This document shows, piece after piece, positions 42,244-51,552 of a DNA stretch of 64,000 bases (position 1 is the stretch's first letter; each line of letters begins with the position of its first letter). The DNA is from Phycisphaerales bacterium (GTDB lineage: Bacteria; Planctomycetota; Phycisphaerae; Sedimentisphaerales; UBA12454): NCBI GenBank assembly GCA_003142595.1, contig PLMU01000003.1, positions 70,501 to 134,500 on the forward strand. Reading direction: 5' to 3'. The notes under the pieces are model-generated. The model was not told where the DNA came from. It ran no database searches and was given only the letters and a program-made list of their open reading frames with translations. Made by a program: the position numbers and the translations under genes.

Positions 42244-44856
42244 TTAATTGCAAACAGTATTTTTCTGTAATTCTTTTGCCATCTGCTTCCACTCGGTGAT
42301 ATCACGGACAATTGCCTGGATTATGGAATGCCCATCAATCTCAATACAGTTAAGCGAGACTTCCACGTCGAATAACGTGCCGTCGGGCCGTATATGTGTC
42401 CACTCAAAAAACTGGGGATTACCTGCATACGCTGCATGGATTTTCTCAAGTGCTTTCTCATCTGAACGTCGGCCGTCGGGTTGAGTTTCCGGCGAGAAAC
42501 GAATCGGTGTTTGACCGATAATCTGCTCCCGCGTCACACCGAACATTTTAAATGTGCGCTCATTGCAGTCGGTGAAGTATTCGTTCTCCATTAACAAGAT
42601 AGCATCGCTCGCCTGCTCAAAGAGAGTATGGTACCGTTTACTGCTGTCCTGCAGGATATGCTCCGCTTGCTTCCGCTCGGTGATATCCAATGCCGCAAAA
42701 ACAATTCCGCGTGATACGTCTTCTTTATCTAATACTATCCCGGTAAGCAATATATTCAAAATTCTGCCGTCTTTGTGCTTCCAGTTTACCTCTATCTCAG
42801 AACTGCCTTTTTCTCCTAATTCTCTGTAGAATTGATTACCGACAAGGTTATACCCTTCGTCAGTTTCATAAAATATACGGGTGTCACTTCCGACAACTTC
42901 TTCTCTTTGGCGACCAAGAAGCTGCAGAAGATAATCGTTTACCCATTCTGTCACCCTGCCCGTGGCCATGCCTAAACCGACAGGCACTGCGGTAGCAATA
43001 CTCCTGAACATAGTTTCGCTGTTTTTCAGATTTTCCTCCGCCTGCTTGCGAGCCGTAATATCGCGTATCATTCCGATAGCGCCGATTATTTGGCCGCTGC
43101 TATTCCGGTGAGGCGTATAAGTGTTGGCCACCCAGCCCATTTTGCCGGTTTCAGGGCATCGATACGCTACGTCCGGCATAGCTATCGTTTCCCCTTCAAA
43201 TACCCGCCCAAGCGCTTTATCGACCCCGCTTTCATGAATATGAGGAAATAGTTCTCTCGCGTCTTTGCCGATTACATCCTTCCTCTTCATCCCGGTCATA
43301 TTCTCCATGAACGTGTTCCATTCCAGGTATCGTAACTGGGCATCGTAAACAACCACGCCTACCGCGGCATTTAAGATTATTTCCTGGTTGAACCGCAAAG
43401 CGTCTCGCAGTTCGGCATTAGATTTTTTACGCCCTTCCTCCATCAGCCTCCGCTCGGTAATATCCCTTATAAAATGCACCACTTCGATAACTTCTCCATT
43501 ATCGCCGAATACCGGATGGGTGGATATTTCCAGATGTTTTCTAAGGGCTTCGTAATATATTTCTACTTTGGCCGTCTTACCGTCTGACAGCGTCTTTCTC
43601 AATGGACAATTCTCAGGCGGCTCTTTCGTATTATGCACCAGCTCACAGCATCGTTTGCCGACAAGTTCCTCTGGCCGCTTTCCAAATACATCTGCAAAGT
43701 TCTTGTTAACGATTTTAATTCTATGGTCGCTGCTGACAATTGAAACCAAATCTGGAATGGAGTTGAATGTCGTGCTCCATTCTTTGGCCTCATCGTATTT
43801 CTGCCGGTAGAAGCGTATCTGCTGCTGCCTCCAGACCGCCCCAACACCTGCTCCCGCCCCTCCGACAAGAACCGCGATAAAAGCGATTACCGCCCATAGT
43901 TTTTTATGTAAAGGCGCATATACCTCAGAGGCATTGATTTTGGTAACCAGAAACCACGGCGAATCAGGCACGGCTCGAACATCGGCCAAAACCGGATTTC
44001 CCTGATAATCGCTTCCATCCACGACGCCTTCATGTCCCAAAACCGCTTTAACCGCAGGCAAAGTTATATTCGCGATAGAATGATCTAATTTAAGAGCGGT
44101 CCCTTTTCGAAATTTAAGTTCATTCAGATATTCAACCGACTCTCCCTTTTTGCGGACAAGCAGCGTTTCCGCTGTTTTAATATTCGGCACCGGCCAGTTT
44201 GCAATAAACGGATACAGATATATTTCAGGGTCGATTCGCAACGCCACTGCGCCGATCATCTTGCTGCTGCCTTCCTCGAGAATGGGAACAAGAATTTTCA
44301 GATAAATTTTATGATTTTGTTCATTCCAGTAGAAATCCTCAAAGACTATCTGCCCGGTCTCCAGAATATCAGATGTGCCCCACGAAACATAGGATGTGGG
44401 CCTCTCCTCGGGACTGTCCGGGATTATCATCTTCTTGCGATATAGGCTGTCCAGAAGCATTAGCTTGTCATATTTATAAGCCGTCTGCATGCTGTTTAGC
44501 CGCTGCTCTATCTCCACTCGTGCTTCTTTGTCGTTGGGGTCATTAAAATATCTTTTGACAAGAGCGGAAAAAACATAGTTCTTGTAAAGAATTTCTCCGT
44601 CTCCAAGACGTTCTTTTCTCCAATTCGAAATCTCCTCTGATTTCAGTTTGCCTATAGCGGTCAGTTGTTTTCCTATCTCATTTCTGTATTGTTCTTTGTA
44701 ATTTGAATAATAGAACCCGCCGGCGGTAATTAGACCGACCAGCATTGTTACATATATTATGACAAGTATGCGCCCTAATGTTTTATCTTTTTTGACCAAT
44801 GCACTCACAATCGGATATCCTTTTTCGCTTTTGTCAAACCTCAATTTTTTCTCCAC
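42244..44856 (-). CDS. Membrane-bound multi-PAS sensor without kinase domain
   Basis: A transmembrane helix (about residues 29-50), a periplasmic double-Cache-like sensor (about 55-315), a second helix (about 318-342), then four PAS domains of about 120 residues. PAS ends are marked by [25 protein letters not shown] and DITEWKQM. The first PAS has a Cys cluster ([11 protein letters not shown]...NCPLRKTL) that may bind a cofactor. The protein ends 14 residues after the fourth PAS with no HisKA, HATPase, GGDEF or methyl-accepting part, and none lies downstream. It may pass its signal by protein contact, or be a truncated kinase. Confidence 0.85.
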   Translation of the reverse strand: MEKKLRFDKSEKGYPIVSALVKKDKTLGRILVIIYVTMLVGLITAGGFYYSNYKEQYRNEIGKQLTAIGKLKSEEISNWRKERLGDGEILYKNYVFSALVKRYFNDPNDKEARVEIEQRLNSMQTAYKYDKLMLLDSLYRKKMIIPDSPEERPTSYVSWGTSDILETGQIVFEDFYWNEQNHKIYLKILVPILEEGSSKMIGAVALRIDPEIYLYPFIANWPVPNIKTAETLLVRKKGESVEYLNELKFRKGTALKLDHSIANITLPAVKAVLGHEGVVDGSDYQGNPVLADVRAVPDSPWFLVTKINASEVYAPLHKKLWAVIAFIAVLVGGAGAGVGAVWRQQQIRFYRQKYDEAKEWSTTFNSIPDLVSIVSSDHRIKIVNKNFADVFGKRPEELVGKRCCELVHNTKEPPENCPLRKTLSDGKTAKVEIYYEALRKHLEISTHPVFGDNGEVIEVVHFIRDITERRLMEEGRKKSNAELRDALRFNQEIILNAAVGVVVYDAQLRYLEWNTFMENMTGMKRKDVIGKDARELFPHIHESGVDKALGRVFEGETIAMPDVAYRCPETGKMGWVANTYTPHRNSSGQIIGAIGMIRDITARKQAEENLKNSETMFRSIATAVPVGLGMATGRVTEWVNDYLLQLLGRQREEVVGSDTRIFYETDEGYNLVGNQFYRELGEKGSSEIEVNWKHKDGRILNILLTGIVLDKEDVSRGIVFAALDITERKQAEHILQDSSKRYHTLFEQASDAILLMENEYFTDCNERTFKMFGVTREQIIGQTPIRFSPETQPDGRRSDEKALEKIHAAYAGNPQFFEWTHIRPDGTLFDVEVSLNCIEIDGHSIIQAIVRDITEWKQMAKELQKNTVCN

Positions 44857-45387
44857 TGGTGCGGTGCCGGTGCTTTAATTTTATCGGCAACTTCCTTTAG
44901 TGCCTCTATCTGCTTTATCTGCTTTAAGATATTTCTTTACAATAACTTAAATATGGTTTTTCTTGCCCCTGCGCCTTTTTATTATAAGACCTTTTCGCCT
45001 CCCTCAGTTAAAACTTCCCCCCTCAGTCCCATATTATCCCGCCCTTGCCGTTATTTAGCCCCTTGATTCATCAAGGGGTTCGCTTGCCCCGTTAGATGCG
45101 TAAATTAGCTTCTTGAAGATGCTTTAGCTATCTAACTGGGGTCGGCGTTCGTTTCTGAAATTTTCAAATCTTAATCCGCCTGCGTTGTCATTCTGAGCGC
45201 AGCGTCGGAGCCGCAGCGCAGACCCCAACGCATCGGCGAAGAATCTCGTCATTCAACGTTCAATGTTCGATGTTGGACGTTCGGCATTTCGCCTTCTGCT
45301 CTAATCCTTCTCCTCGCCAAATTAATAGGTAAACGTCTCCTGTTAATTTTCACAAAAAATTTATTTACATTCCTGAATCTATATGTT
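44857..45387. other. Gene-free region with two stem-loops
   Basis: Contains a perfect 9-bp hairpin CCCCTTGAT (45059-45067) / ATCAAGGGG (45070-45078). A longer one follows: CCCCGTTAGAT (45087-45097) with ATCTAAC-t-GGGG (45130-45141). Next comes a 'CATTCTGAGCGCAGC...GAAGAATCTCG' phrase (about 45189-45249) of a kind that recurs in intergenic DNA of many bacteria. No gene was recognised. Confidence 0.5.
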
Positions 45388-45413
45388 ACTATATGAGTAG
45401 ATAATCATATAGT
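45388..45413. promoter_or_regulatory. ArsR-type operator
   Basis: Perfect inverted repeat ACTATATGA (45388-45396), 8 bases, TCATATAGT (45405-45413), 20 bases before the arsR start. AT-rich spaced palindromes of this kind are bound by ArsR/SmtB repressors; autoregulation is likely. Confidence 0.7.
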
Positions 45414-45433
45414 TATATATCAAAGGTGGAACT

Positions 45434-45763
45434 ATGGATAAAAAATCGCAAAAAATGGTTTATGACAAACAGGCCGAAATCTTAAAAGCCCTGGCACATC
45501 CGATTCGTATCGCGATACTCGACTTTTTAAAGGACGGCGAGCAATGCGTCTGCGATATCGCCGAATTCGCTGGGTCCGAGAGATCCAATGTTTCAAAACA
45601 TTTATCTGTTTTGGTTTCCTGTGGAGTTCTTGAATTCCGAAAGGAAGGACTGAAGGTAATATACAGTCTGAAAGCCAGATGTATTATGGATTTTTTCAAA
45701 TGTATAACTACCTGTGTCAAACAGCAGGCAAAAGACAGTGAAAATTTATTGAAAGTTCTATGA
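45434..45763 (+). CDS. ArsR/SmtB-family transcriptional repressor
   Basis: A 109-residue winged-helix metalloregulator. The fold is clear: ILKALAHPIRIAILDFLKDG, the recognition helix SERSNVSKHLSVLVSCGVL and the wing EFRKEGLKVIYSL. The cysteine pair in EQCVCDIAEF matches the alpha-3 CVC site of arsenic-responsive ArsR. Two more cysteines lie in KCITTCVKQ near the C-terminus. Either could sense As(III) or another thiophilic ion. It is the first gene of a six-gene operon; its stop overlaps the permease start (ATGA). A perfect operator lies just upstream. Confidence 0.92.
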   Translation: MDKKSQKMVYDKQAEILKALAHPIRIAILDFLKDGEQCVCDIAEFAGSERSNVSKHLSVLVSCGVLEFRKEGLKVIYSLKARCIMDFFKCITTCVKQQAKDSENLLKVL

Positions 45764-46782
45764 AGACAAAAGTATTAAAATGGATTCTGTTTTCGGCTGC
45801 AGGGGTAGTTATATGGTGGCTGATTTATTCAAACCTGTCGGCGTTTGCCGGTTGGTTTACATATTCTTTGCTGAAAATGGAGCAGGGCAGACATCTCGCC
45901 TCGGCTGTTGAGTTTTTTGTTTTTGAAACGCCGAAGGTACTGATGCTCTTAGTATTGGTTGTGTTCGGCGTAGGTATTATACGTTCATTTTTTACTCCTG
46001 AAAGAACACGTAAAATACTTTCCGGCAAGAGTGAATCGGTTGGCAATGTTCTGGCAGCGCTGCTGGGGGTGGTAACGCCTTTTTGCTCGTGTTCTGCGGT
46101 TCCGTTGTTTGTGGGATTTGTAACGGCAGGAGTTCCGCTGGGCGTAACGTTTTCATTTTTGATTTCCGCGCCGATGATAAATGAAGTTGCGCTTGTTTTG
46201 CTTTTCGGGATGTTTGGCTGGAAAGTTGCGGCGCTCTATATGGGTGTCGGACTTTTAATTGCGATAGTTGCCGGCTGGATTCTTGGAAGGCTGCATATGG
46301 AAAAATATATCGAGCCATGGGTTTTCGAGACGCAGGTCGGAGAGAATGTTGCCGGGCAGGTTATGAATTGGCAGGACAGGATAAATTACGGACTGACTGC
46401 GGTACGGGACATCGTTTTGAAGGTTTGGATTTATGTGATTTTGGGAATCGCGGTCGGTTCCGGCATTCACGGCTATGTGCCGGAGGATTTTATGGCGTCG
46501 TTTATGGGTAAAGGAGCGTGGTGGTCGGTTCCGCTGGCGGTACTGCTTGGCGTGCCGATGTATTCGAACGCGGCAGGGATAATTCCGATTGTTAAGGCAC
46601 TATTGGAAAAAGGCGCGGCACTGGGAACGGTTCTTGCGTTTATGATGGCGGTGATTGGTTTGTCGCTGCCGGAAGCGATTATTCTGCGGAATATTTTAAA
46701 GCCGAAACTGGTTTTTACGTTTTTCGGCATCGTGGCCGCAGGGATTATAATCATCGGCTATCTTTTTAATATGGTTTTTTAG
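45760..46782 (+). CDS. DUF318/ArsP-like permease
   Basis: Inner-membrane efflux protein with about eight to ten helices. It carries the diagnostic Cys motif VVTPFCSCSAVPLFVGFVTAG near residue 108 and the repeated second half GVPMYSNAAGIIPIVKALL. Related ArsP proteins export trivalent organoarsenicals, while the SO_0444 branch has been linked to copper or zinc. The ion is probably thiophilic, given the ArsR repressor and thioredoxin-like neighbours. 340 aa. It overlaps arsR by four bases. Confidence 0.88.
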   Translation: MKTKVLKWILFSAAGVVIWWLIYSNLSAFAGWFTYSLLKMEQGRHLASAVEFFVFETPKVLMLLVLVVFGVGIIRSFFTPERTRKILSGKSESVGNVLAALLGVVTPFCSCSAVPLFVGFVTAGVPLGVTFSFLISAPMINEVALVLLFGMFGWKVAALYMGVGLLIAIVAGWILGRLHMEKYIEPWVFETQVGENVAGQVMNWQDRINYGLTAVRDIVLKVWIYVILGIAVGSGIHGYVPEDFMASFMGKGAWWSVPLAVLLGVPMYSNAAGIIPIVKALLEKGAALGTVLAFMMAVIGLSLPEAIILRNILKPKLVFTFFGIVAAGIIIIGYLFNMVF

Positions 46783-46794
46783 AAAAGGCAAAGG

Positions 46795-47028
46795 ATGAGA
46801 AAAATACAAATACTCGGAACAGGCTGCCCGAAGTGCAAGAAACTTGCCGAATGTGCCGAAGCAGCGGCAAAAGAGCTCGGCATCGAATATGAAATTGAAA
46901 AAGTTACGAAGATAAGCGACATAATGAAATTCGGCGTGATGTCAACGCCGGGCCTTGTCGTTGATGGCCAGGTAAAAGTCGCTGGAAAAGTTCCGACAGT
47001 CGAACAATTAAAGGAAATGCTCAAATGA
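46795..47028 (+). CDS. Small thioredoxin-fold redox protein (TM0996/MTH895 type)
   Basis: A 77-residue glutaredoxin/thioredoxin-like protein: IQILGTGCPKCKKLAECAEA with the active-site CPKC (residues 10-13), then VMSTPGLVVDGQVKVAGKVP with the cis-proline. Such 'redox-active disulfide protein 2' genes are regularly found beside DUF318 permeases with ArsR regulators. It may reduce the permease cysteines or bound metal. The stop overlaps the next start. Confidence 0.9.
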   Translation: MRKIQILGTGCPKCKKLAECAEAAAKELGIEYEIEKVTKISDIMKFGVMSTPGLVVDGQVKVAGKVPTVEQLKEMLK

Positions 47029-47468
47029 GGAATTTGTGGAAAATAATCATCGTATTGCTTCTTGTTTCAGCAGTGGCTGCCGTCATAGTTTTGAAAAAGA
47101 AGGAAAACCAGCCTCTACAAACCCAAACGAATGTAAATAATCCTCAACCAGTTGTTGTCGAGGCTAATAAGACGCAAAAACTGCCAAGATTGGTCGATTT
47201 GGGCGCCGATAAATGCATCCCCTGTAAAATGATGAAACCTGTACTTGATGAGCTTGGGACTGAATACAAGGGCATTCTTGATGTAGTTTTTATTGATGTA
47301 TGGAAAGACGAGGCTGCCGGCAAAAAGTTCGGTATAAGAGTTATTCCGACACAGATTTTCTTGGACCCAGACGGCAAAGAACTTTTCCGGCACGAAGGTT
47401 TTTTTTCTAAAGAAGATATATTGGCTAAGTGGAAAAAATTAGGCTTTGAAATTAAGAAGAAGGATTAA
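47025..47468 (+). CDS. Membrane-anchored thioredoxin-like protein
   Basis: A single N-terminal transmembrane anchor (about residues 5-24) and a spacer carry a thioredoxin domain to the outer face of the membrane. The active site is CIPC in VDLGADKCIPCKMMKPVLDEL. The cis-proline lies in FGIRVIPTQIFLDPDGKELFRHEGFF. 147 aa. It overlaps the preceding gene by four bases. It probably receives electrons through the CcdA protein encoded at the end of the operon. Confidence 0.92.
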   Translation: MRNLWKIIIVLLLVSAVAAVIVLKKKENQPLQTQTNVNNPQPVVVEANKTQKLPRLVDLGADKCIPCKMMKPVLDELGTEYKGILDVVFIDVWKDEAAGKKFGIRVIPTQIFLDPDGKELFRHEGFFSKEDILAKWKKLGFEIKKKD

Positions 47469-47469
47469 T

Positions 47470-48396
47470 ATGAAAACAAGTAAAATTGCAATAGCTATGT
47501 TAATTATTTCCCTGACGTGCATCGCATTGGCGGGCGAACCGAACACAATTATGTTAAATGAAAAGTATCCGGGTCTGGCATCAGGATGTCTGACCTATGC
47601 CAAACTTGCGGAACTTCCGGCCGGAATTCTTCTCAAATCGCCTGATGTAAATGTAACCGCCTCGGATGCTAACGAACAGATTGCCAAAAACCCTAAAGAG
47701 GTTCAGGAACAACTTAAGAAAAACGAATTCTTTCTGGTCGAGCAAATCGCTACGGGAAAACTTTTGATCGTGATTGCCAAAAAAGATGCGGCCGACAGTA
47801 ATAGAACAGACCTGAAAAACAAATCCGACAATGAAATAGTTCAGGCTTATTTTGAAAAAGTAACAAAATCTGTAAGTGTAACAGATGCAGACGTAAATCA
47901 ATTTTACCAGGAGAACAAAGATGCCTGCGGCGGGGCAAGTCTGGATGCGATGAAGGACCAGCTAAAACAATATGTTCTCGACCAAAAGAAACAATTAGCT
48001 GTTACTGAGCATATTAAAACACTTGGAAAGAGACTGCCCATTGAAGTTTCTTCGAGCTGGGTCAAGGCGCAAGCTGTGCTGGCAAAAGATAATCCTGTCG
48101 ATAAGGCACGAGCCAGCGGAAAACCATCAGTTGTTGATTTTGGCGCCACAGGCTGCCGGCCTTGCGATATGATGGCGCCGATTCTGGCAACTCTAAAAGA
48201 AAAATACGCTGGGAAAGTCAACGTGCTTTTTGTGCACGTTAAAGAGCAGGAAATCCTCGCCAGCCGATACGGCGTGCAGTCTATTCCGATACAGGTGTTT
48301 TTCGATAAGGACGGCAAAGAAATTTTCAGGCATAGCGGTTTTTATCCTCAGGCTGAAATTGAAAAGAAACTTGTTGAAATGGGAGTGAAATTATAA
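47470..48396 (+). CDS. Secreted protein with helical N-domain and C-terminal thioredoxin domain
   Basis: A signal peptide (MKTSKIAIAMLIISLTCIALA) leads into an unusual region, about residues 25-190. It is helical and Lys/Gln-rich and resembles the SurA/PpiC-type chaperone linker (SVTDADVNQFYQENKD...LKQYVLDQKKQLAVTEHI). The last 105 residues are a thioredoxin domain with active site CRPC in VVDFGATGCRPCDMMAPIL and cis-proline in YGVQSIPIQVFFDKDGKE. The ATG at 47470, one base after the previous stop, is used because the signal peptide begins there. The fusion of a chaperone-like arm to thioredoxin is uncommon. Confidence 0.85.
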   Translation: MKTSKIAIAMLIISLTCIALAGEPNTIMLNEKYPGLASGCLTYAKLAELPAGILLKSPDVNVTASDANEQIAKNPKEVQEQLKKNEFFLVEQIATGKLLIVIAKKDAADSNRTDLKNKSDNEIVQAYFEKVTKSVSVTDADVNQFYQENKDACGGASLDAMKDQLKQYVLDQKKQLAVTEHIKTLGKRLPIEVSSSWVKAQAVLAKDNPVDKARASGKPSVVDFGATGCRPCDMMAPILATLKEKYAGKVNVLFVHVKEQEILASRYGVQSIPIQVFFDKDGKEIFRHSGFYPQAEIEKKLVEMGVKL

Positions 48397-48398
48397 CT

Positions 48399-49097
48399 AT
48401 GCAGGAATTATTTACACAACTTACCCGTGCCGTTGAAAGCAGCTGGTTTATTGCCTTGGCCGCTTCGTTTATCTGGGGCGTTTTGAGCATTCTGCTTAGT
48501 CCCTGTCATCTGGCAAGTATTCCGCTTATAGTAGGCTTTATTGATGAGCAGGGGAAAATCTCAACGAAAAGAGCGTTCTGGATTTCATTCCTTTTCGCGG
48601 CCGGGATTCTTATAACTATCGGGATTGTCGGTGCGGTTACGGCCGCTGCCGGAAGATTAATGGGCGATGTAGGAAAATACGGCAATTATTTTGTCGCGGC
48701 AATATTTTCCCTTGTAGGACTCCATCTGCTCGATGTGATCCCAATCCCGTTTTCAGGGCCTTCAAAAATCGGTATAAAAAGCAAAGGGCTTTTGGCGGCA
48801 TTTCTGCTTGGTCTTATCTTTGGCATAGCAATCGGACCGTGTACTTTCGCGTATATGGCGCCGATGCTGGCTGTTACATTCAAAGTCGCTTCGACAAATA
48901 TCGTTTATGGCATTTTACTTTTGGTTTTTTATGGACTGGGTCATTGTTCGGTGATTGTTTTTGCCGGCACATTTACAGAACTGGTTCAGCACTATATGAA
49001 CTGGAACGAAAAATCTAAAGGTGCTGTGATTCTCAAAAAAATCTGTGGCGTACTTGTTCTTGCGGGCGGACTTTATCTGATTTATACTGCTACTTGA
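48399..49097 (+). CDS. CcdA/DsbD-type transmembrane electron carrier
   Basis: Moves reducing equivalents from cytoplasmic thioredoxin across the membrane. It has six helices in two pseudo-symmetric halves, each with the key cysteine-proline motif: ILLSPCHLASIPLIVGF near residue 35 and AIGPCTFAYMAPML near 148. 232 aa, normal for CcdA. It closes the operon begun by arsR and would keep the two exported thioredoxins reduced. Confidence 0.93.
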   Translation: MQELFTQLTRAVESSWFIALAASFIWGVLSILLSPCHLASIPLIVGFIDEQGKISTKRAFWISFLFAAGILITIGIVGAVTAAAGRLMGDVGKYGNYFVAAIFSLVGLHLLDVIPIPFSGPSKIGIKSKGLLAAFLLGLIFGIAIGPCTFAYMAPMLAVTFKVASTNIVYGILLLVFYGLGHCSVIVFAGTFTELVQHYMNWNEKSKGAVILKKICGVLVLAGGLYLIYTAT

Positions 49098-49368
49098 CCT
49101 TAAATAGGGAACGTTCAATTTTTAAATTTTTATTTGTCATTTTGCACTTTGATTTTTGATATTTAATTTTCTCCTGAAACTATACCTGCCAAATTATATC
49201 CTAAAAAAACATAAAAACCAAAGGAAATTATCAGCACCCTCCGCCGAGATAGTCTTTGAACATCTGAATTTTGGTTATTCGAAATTGTTTCGGATTTCGA
49301 TATTCGTATTTCGAATTTTTTTCTATTTGGCATCTTTACGTTTATATTGTATATTATATATAGAGTGG

Positions 49369-49448
49369 GTAATTCCTTTAGTGGGTGACTTGAGCTTCAG
49401 CCTCCTTGAGGCTCGGCGGGCCACGCTGCCACAGGCGCCGCTTTTTTT
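49369..49448 (+). ncRNA. Putative small RNA 3
   Basis: Upstream TTTACG (49335-49340), 16-base spacer, TATATA (49357-49362). The transcript would contain AGCCTC-ctt-GAGGCT (49399-49413), then a stem CGGCG (49414-49418) / CGCCG (49436-49440), then C and seven T (49442-49448). The layout resembles the two candidates near 38.2 kb. No open frame was found. The rest of 49098-49636 is AT-rich, with a short AATTAAAAATT tract (49487-49517) and a 'TTTGTGTCTTTGTGTCTTAG' phrase. Confidence 0.35.
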
Positions 49449-49636
49449 ATGCGCTTTAAATGTCTCGGCCAACGGCCGAACTCCTCAATTAAAAATTAAG
49501 AATTAAAAATTAAAAATTCGCTTTGTGTCTTTGTGTCTTAGCCTGTCTCGTCGAAGCCTTGGGCAAAGACGGATGGCTAAATTTCTCTTTAATTTTTCAC
49601 TTTTCACTTATCACTATTCACTGTAAACTATCCGCT

Positions 49637-50539
49637 ATGGAACTTTCCTGGACAATGAGAATTAGAATCGTTTTAGCAGTGGCAATTGGTGTTGTGCTGC
49701 TGGGCATTTTACCGTGGAATCAAATTAAGCCTGGACCTGAAGGCATTTTCGCCCTTTTGAGCGGCAATATCAGCAGGGCTGATTTAATAACTTGCGCTAT
49801 TTTGGCGTTTGGAGCCGGTTTTCTTGCTTCGACAGTATGCACGCCTTTCGGAATGCAAATCGGTGTAATAGCCGCCCCTGCCGGTATGGCTGTCTGGTCA
49901 TTTAGAAGTGCCGACCTTTCAACTCTTTTCCAGGCATCCCCCGCCGTAAATGACAGATTAGCGGTTTATGCCAGGCTCAGATTTGAGGCGTTTATCTGGC
50001 TGGCATTGGCGGCCTGTTGTTTTCTTGGTGCTTACGTTGCGGATAAACTGATTGGCAAAAAGAACGCAGATTTACCGGACAAATTCGATGCCACGTTTAA
50101 GCTTCCGAATTTTGCGATAATTCCCGCGGCGGTTATTGGAACTGTTATTGTTGCAAATATTTTAATAAACATTCTTGCCGGCGACGTCCGTTATTCCGAC
50201 CCGAAGATGGGTCAGGTAACTGGCCAGCCGGCCAATTTTCAGATAGCTTTTGCCGTTATAGTTGCTTTTATGGCCTGCGGATATGTAGCAAAATTATTTA
50301 TTGGTTCATCTTTTATATGGCCCGCAGCGGCATCTGCGCTTTTAAGCTCTTATTCTATAATCACTTACAGCAACCAATCTGCTATAACATATTTGGCCAA
50401 AACTTGGCCTGCGGTCTTTTTTATCAAGCCTGTAACTGCGGTTTTGCCGGTTCAGATGGTCGCTTTCGCCTGTTTGGGGGCCGTTTGGGGTTATTGGCTG
50501 GCCGTCAGGTATAACCTCTGGAAAACATACGAAAGCTGA
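49637..50539 (+). CDS. Hypothetical polytopic membrane protein, 300 aa
   Basis: About eight hydrophobic helices. The first follows a short positively charged start (MELSWTMRIRIVLAVAIGVV). Distinct stretches are STVCTPFGMQIGVIAAPAGM and a cytoplasmic-type loop with charged residues (ADKLIGKKNADLPDKFD). No transporter or enzyme family was recognised. ATG 49637 is used; the open frame extends further upstream, but that part is intergenic repeat-like sequence. Function unknown. Confidence 0.7.
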   Translation: MELSWTMRIRIVLAVAIGVVLLGILPWNQIKPGPEGIFALLSGNISRADLITCAILAFGAGFLASTVCTPFGMQIGVIAAPAGMAVWSFRSADLSTLFQASPAVNDRLAVYARLRFEAFIWLALAACCFLGAYVADKLIGKKNADLPDKFDATFKLPNFAIIPAAVIGTVIVANILINILAGDVRYSDPKMGQVTGQPANFQIAFAVIVAFMACGYVAKLFIGSSFIWPAAASALLSSYSIITYSNQSAITYLAKTWPAVFFIKPVTAVLPVQMVAFACLGAVWGYWLAVRYNLWKTYES

Positions 50540-50759
50540 TAATAATCATTTAAGCATAACCCATTTCCAACAAAGCACTTAGTGATATTTTAGCCATAAT
50601 TCATCAATTTTAAATCTTCAAAGTTAATTAACCCGCATTAATGGTCGAAAACATAGGGTAGTGTTTTAAATGTAAAGATATTATGAAACAGAAGACAAAA
50701 AATTTTCGTAGTATAAACTGCAGGAAGGCATATATATCCGCAGAAAGGAGTGCCGGAAA

Positions 50760-50972
50760 ATGTTAGTACTAAGCCGACAAAGAAACGAATCGATAATGAT
50801 TGGTGACGACGTAGAGATCACTATAGTCGATGTCCGTGGTGATAAGGTAAGATTGGGTATAACCGCTCCTAAGACAATATCCGTCCACCGCAAAGAGGTG
50901 TACAATGCGATACAACTTGAAAAGGCGGGGCAGAAGCCGGTAAAAAGCCATCCGGAACCATCACCAAGCTAA
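50760..50972 (+). CDS. csrA: Carbon storage regulator CsrA
   Basis: RNA-binding translational regulator that blocks ribosome-binding sites carrying GGA motifs. The 70-residue protein has the full fold: [20 protein letters not shown], then [24 protein letters not shown]. The RNA-contact residues Leu4 and Arg6, and the VHRKEVY segment with its Arg, are kept. A Pro/Ser tail follows. A strong AAGGAG lies 9 bases before ATG and could itself be a CsrA site. It has its own terminator and no fliW or flagellar gene beside it. Confidence 0.95.
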   Translation: MLVLSRQRNESIMIGDDVEITIVDVRGDKVRLGITAPKTISVHRKEVYNAIQLEKAGQKPVKSHPEPSPS

Positions 50973-50997
50973 AATACCCAGCCTGAGAACGAACAGT

Positions 50998-51025
50998 AAA
51001 AGGCCGTGAGTTAAACGGCCTTTTT
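50998..51025 (+). terminator. Terminator after csrA
   Basis: Perfect 10-bp stem AAAAGGCCGT (50998-51007) / ACGGCCTTTT (51015-51024), loop of seven, T-rich tail. Confidence 0.88.
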
Positions 51026-51051
51026 ATTTTTTAAAGCATCCGGAATGGAAT

Positions 51052-51083
51052 AAAAAAGCCCTGTGGGAAACAGGGCTTTTTTT
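51052..51083 (-). terminator. Terminator after the PEGA-domain gene
   Basis: Perfect 13-bp stem AAAAAAGCCCTGT (51052-51064) / ACAGGGCTTTTTT (51070-51082), 5-base loop, T-rich on both strands. It lies right after the minus-strand gene stop and could serve both directions. Confidence 0.88.
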
Positions 51084-51084
51084 G

Positions 51085-51552
51085 TTAGTTTTGTTTTGGG
51101 GGTTTTATTTTCTTCGGCTTTTTCTCTTTTACCATCGGCTTTGCCAATTCGTCAGCAGTCTGCTGCTTCATCTTTACGGCCTGGTCTATCAACTGGTCCT
51201 TTTGCGGCTGCTCATACGGCTCAAGTTTGAACGTCCAGGTGTATTCGTCAATCCTCGTGTGAAACGCATCGTCAAGGAAATCAAAACCGACCTTGTCCCG
51301 CAACGGCCGTTTCAAATTCTGATGAGTATTGAGAGTCTTAAAACCCTCTTTTGTGAGCCTGACACTGTAATCGCCATACCATTCAAAACCAACAGTAACA
51401 GGCGATGTGCCGATGTCCTCATCGTTGAGCGCTACAAGAGCGCCAGAAGGTTCGGTTAATATGGTAATCTTTCTCTCTACGCAGCCGCAGCAAAAACAAA
51501 TCAGGGCAAAAAAGATTATCATCGCAGCAGCGTTCAGCTTCCTTACTGACAT
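51085..51552 (-). CDS. PEGA-domain lipoprotein
   Basis: An exported lipoprotein: basic N-terminus, hydrophobic segment and a lipobox-like FCCGC about residues 21-25. One PEGA-type domain follows (ITILTEPSGALVALNDEDIGTSPV), with the typical turn, then DYSVRLTKEGFKTLN. The C-terminus is Lys/Pro-rich. PEGA domains occur on surface proteins and often bind sugars or cell-wall material. ATG 51552 has GGAG 6 bases upstream. 155 aa. It is convergent with csrA. Confidence 0.85.
   Translation of the reverse strand: MSVRKLNAAAMIIFFALICFCCGCVERKITILTEPSGALVALNDEDIGTSPVTVGFEWYGDYSVRLTKEGFKTLNTHQNLKRPLRDKVGFDFLDDAFHTRIDEYTWTFKLEPYEQPQKDQLIDQAVKMKQQTADELAKPMVKEKKPKKIKPPKQN

Noticed and set aside
44857-45433. 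tRNA or rRNA fragments in the longer gene-free regions
   Set aside because: No cloverleaf, TTCRA loop or rRNA-like sequence was seen here or in the other intergenic stretches.
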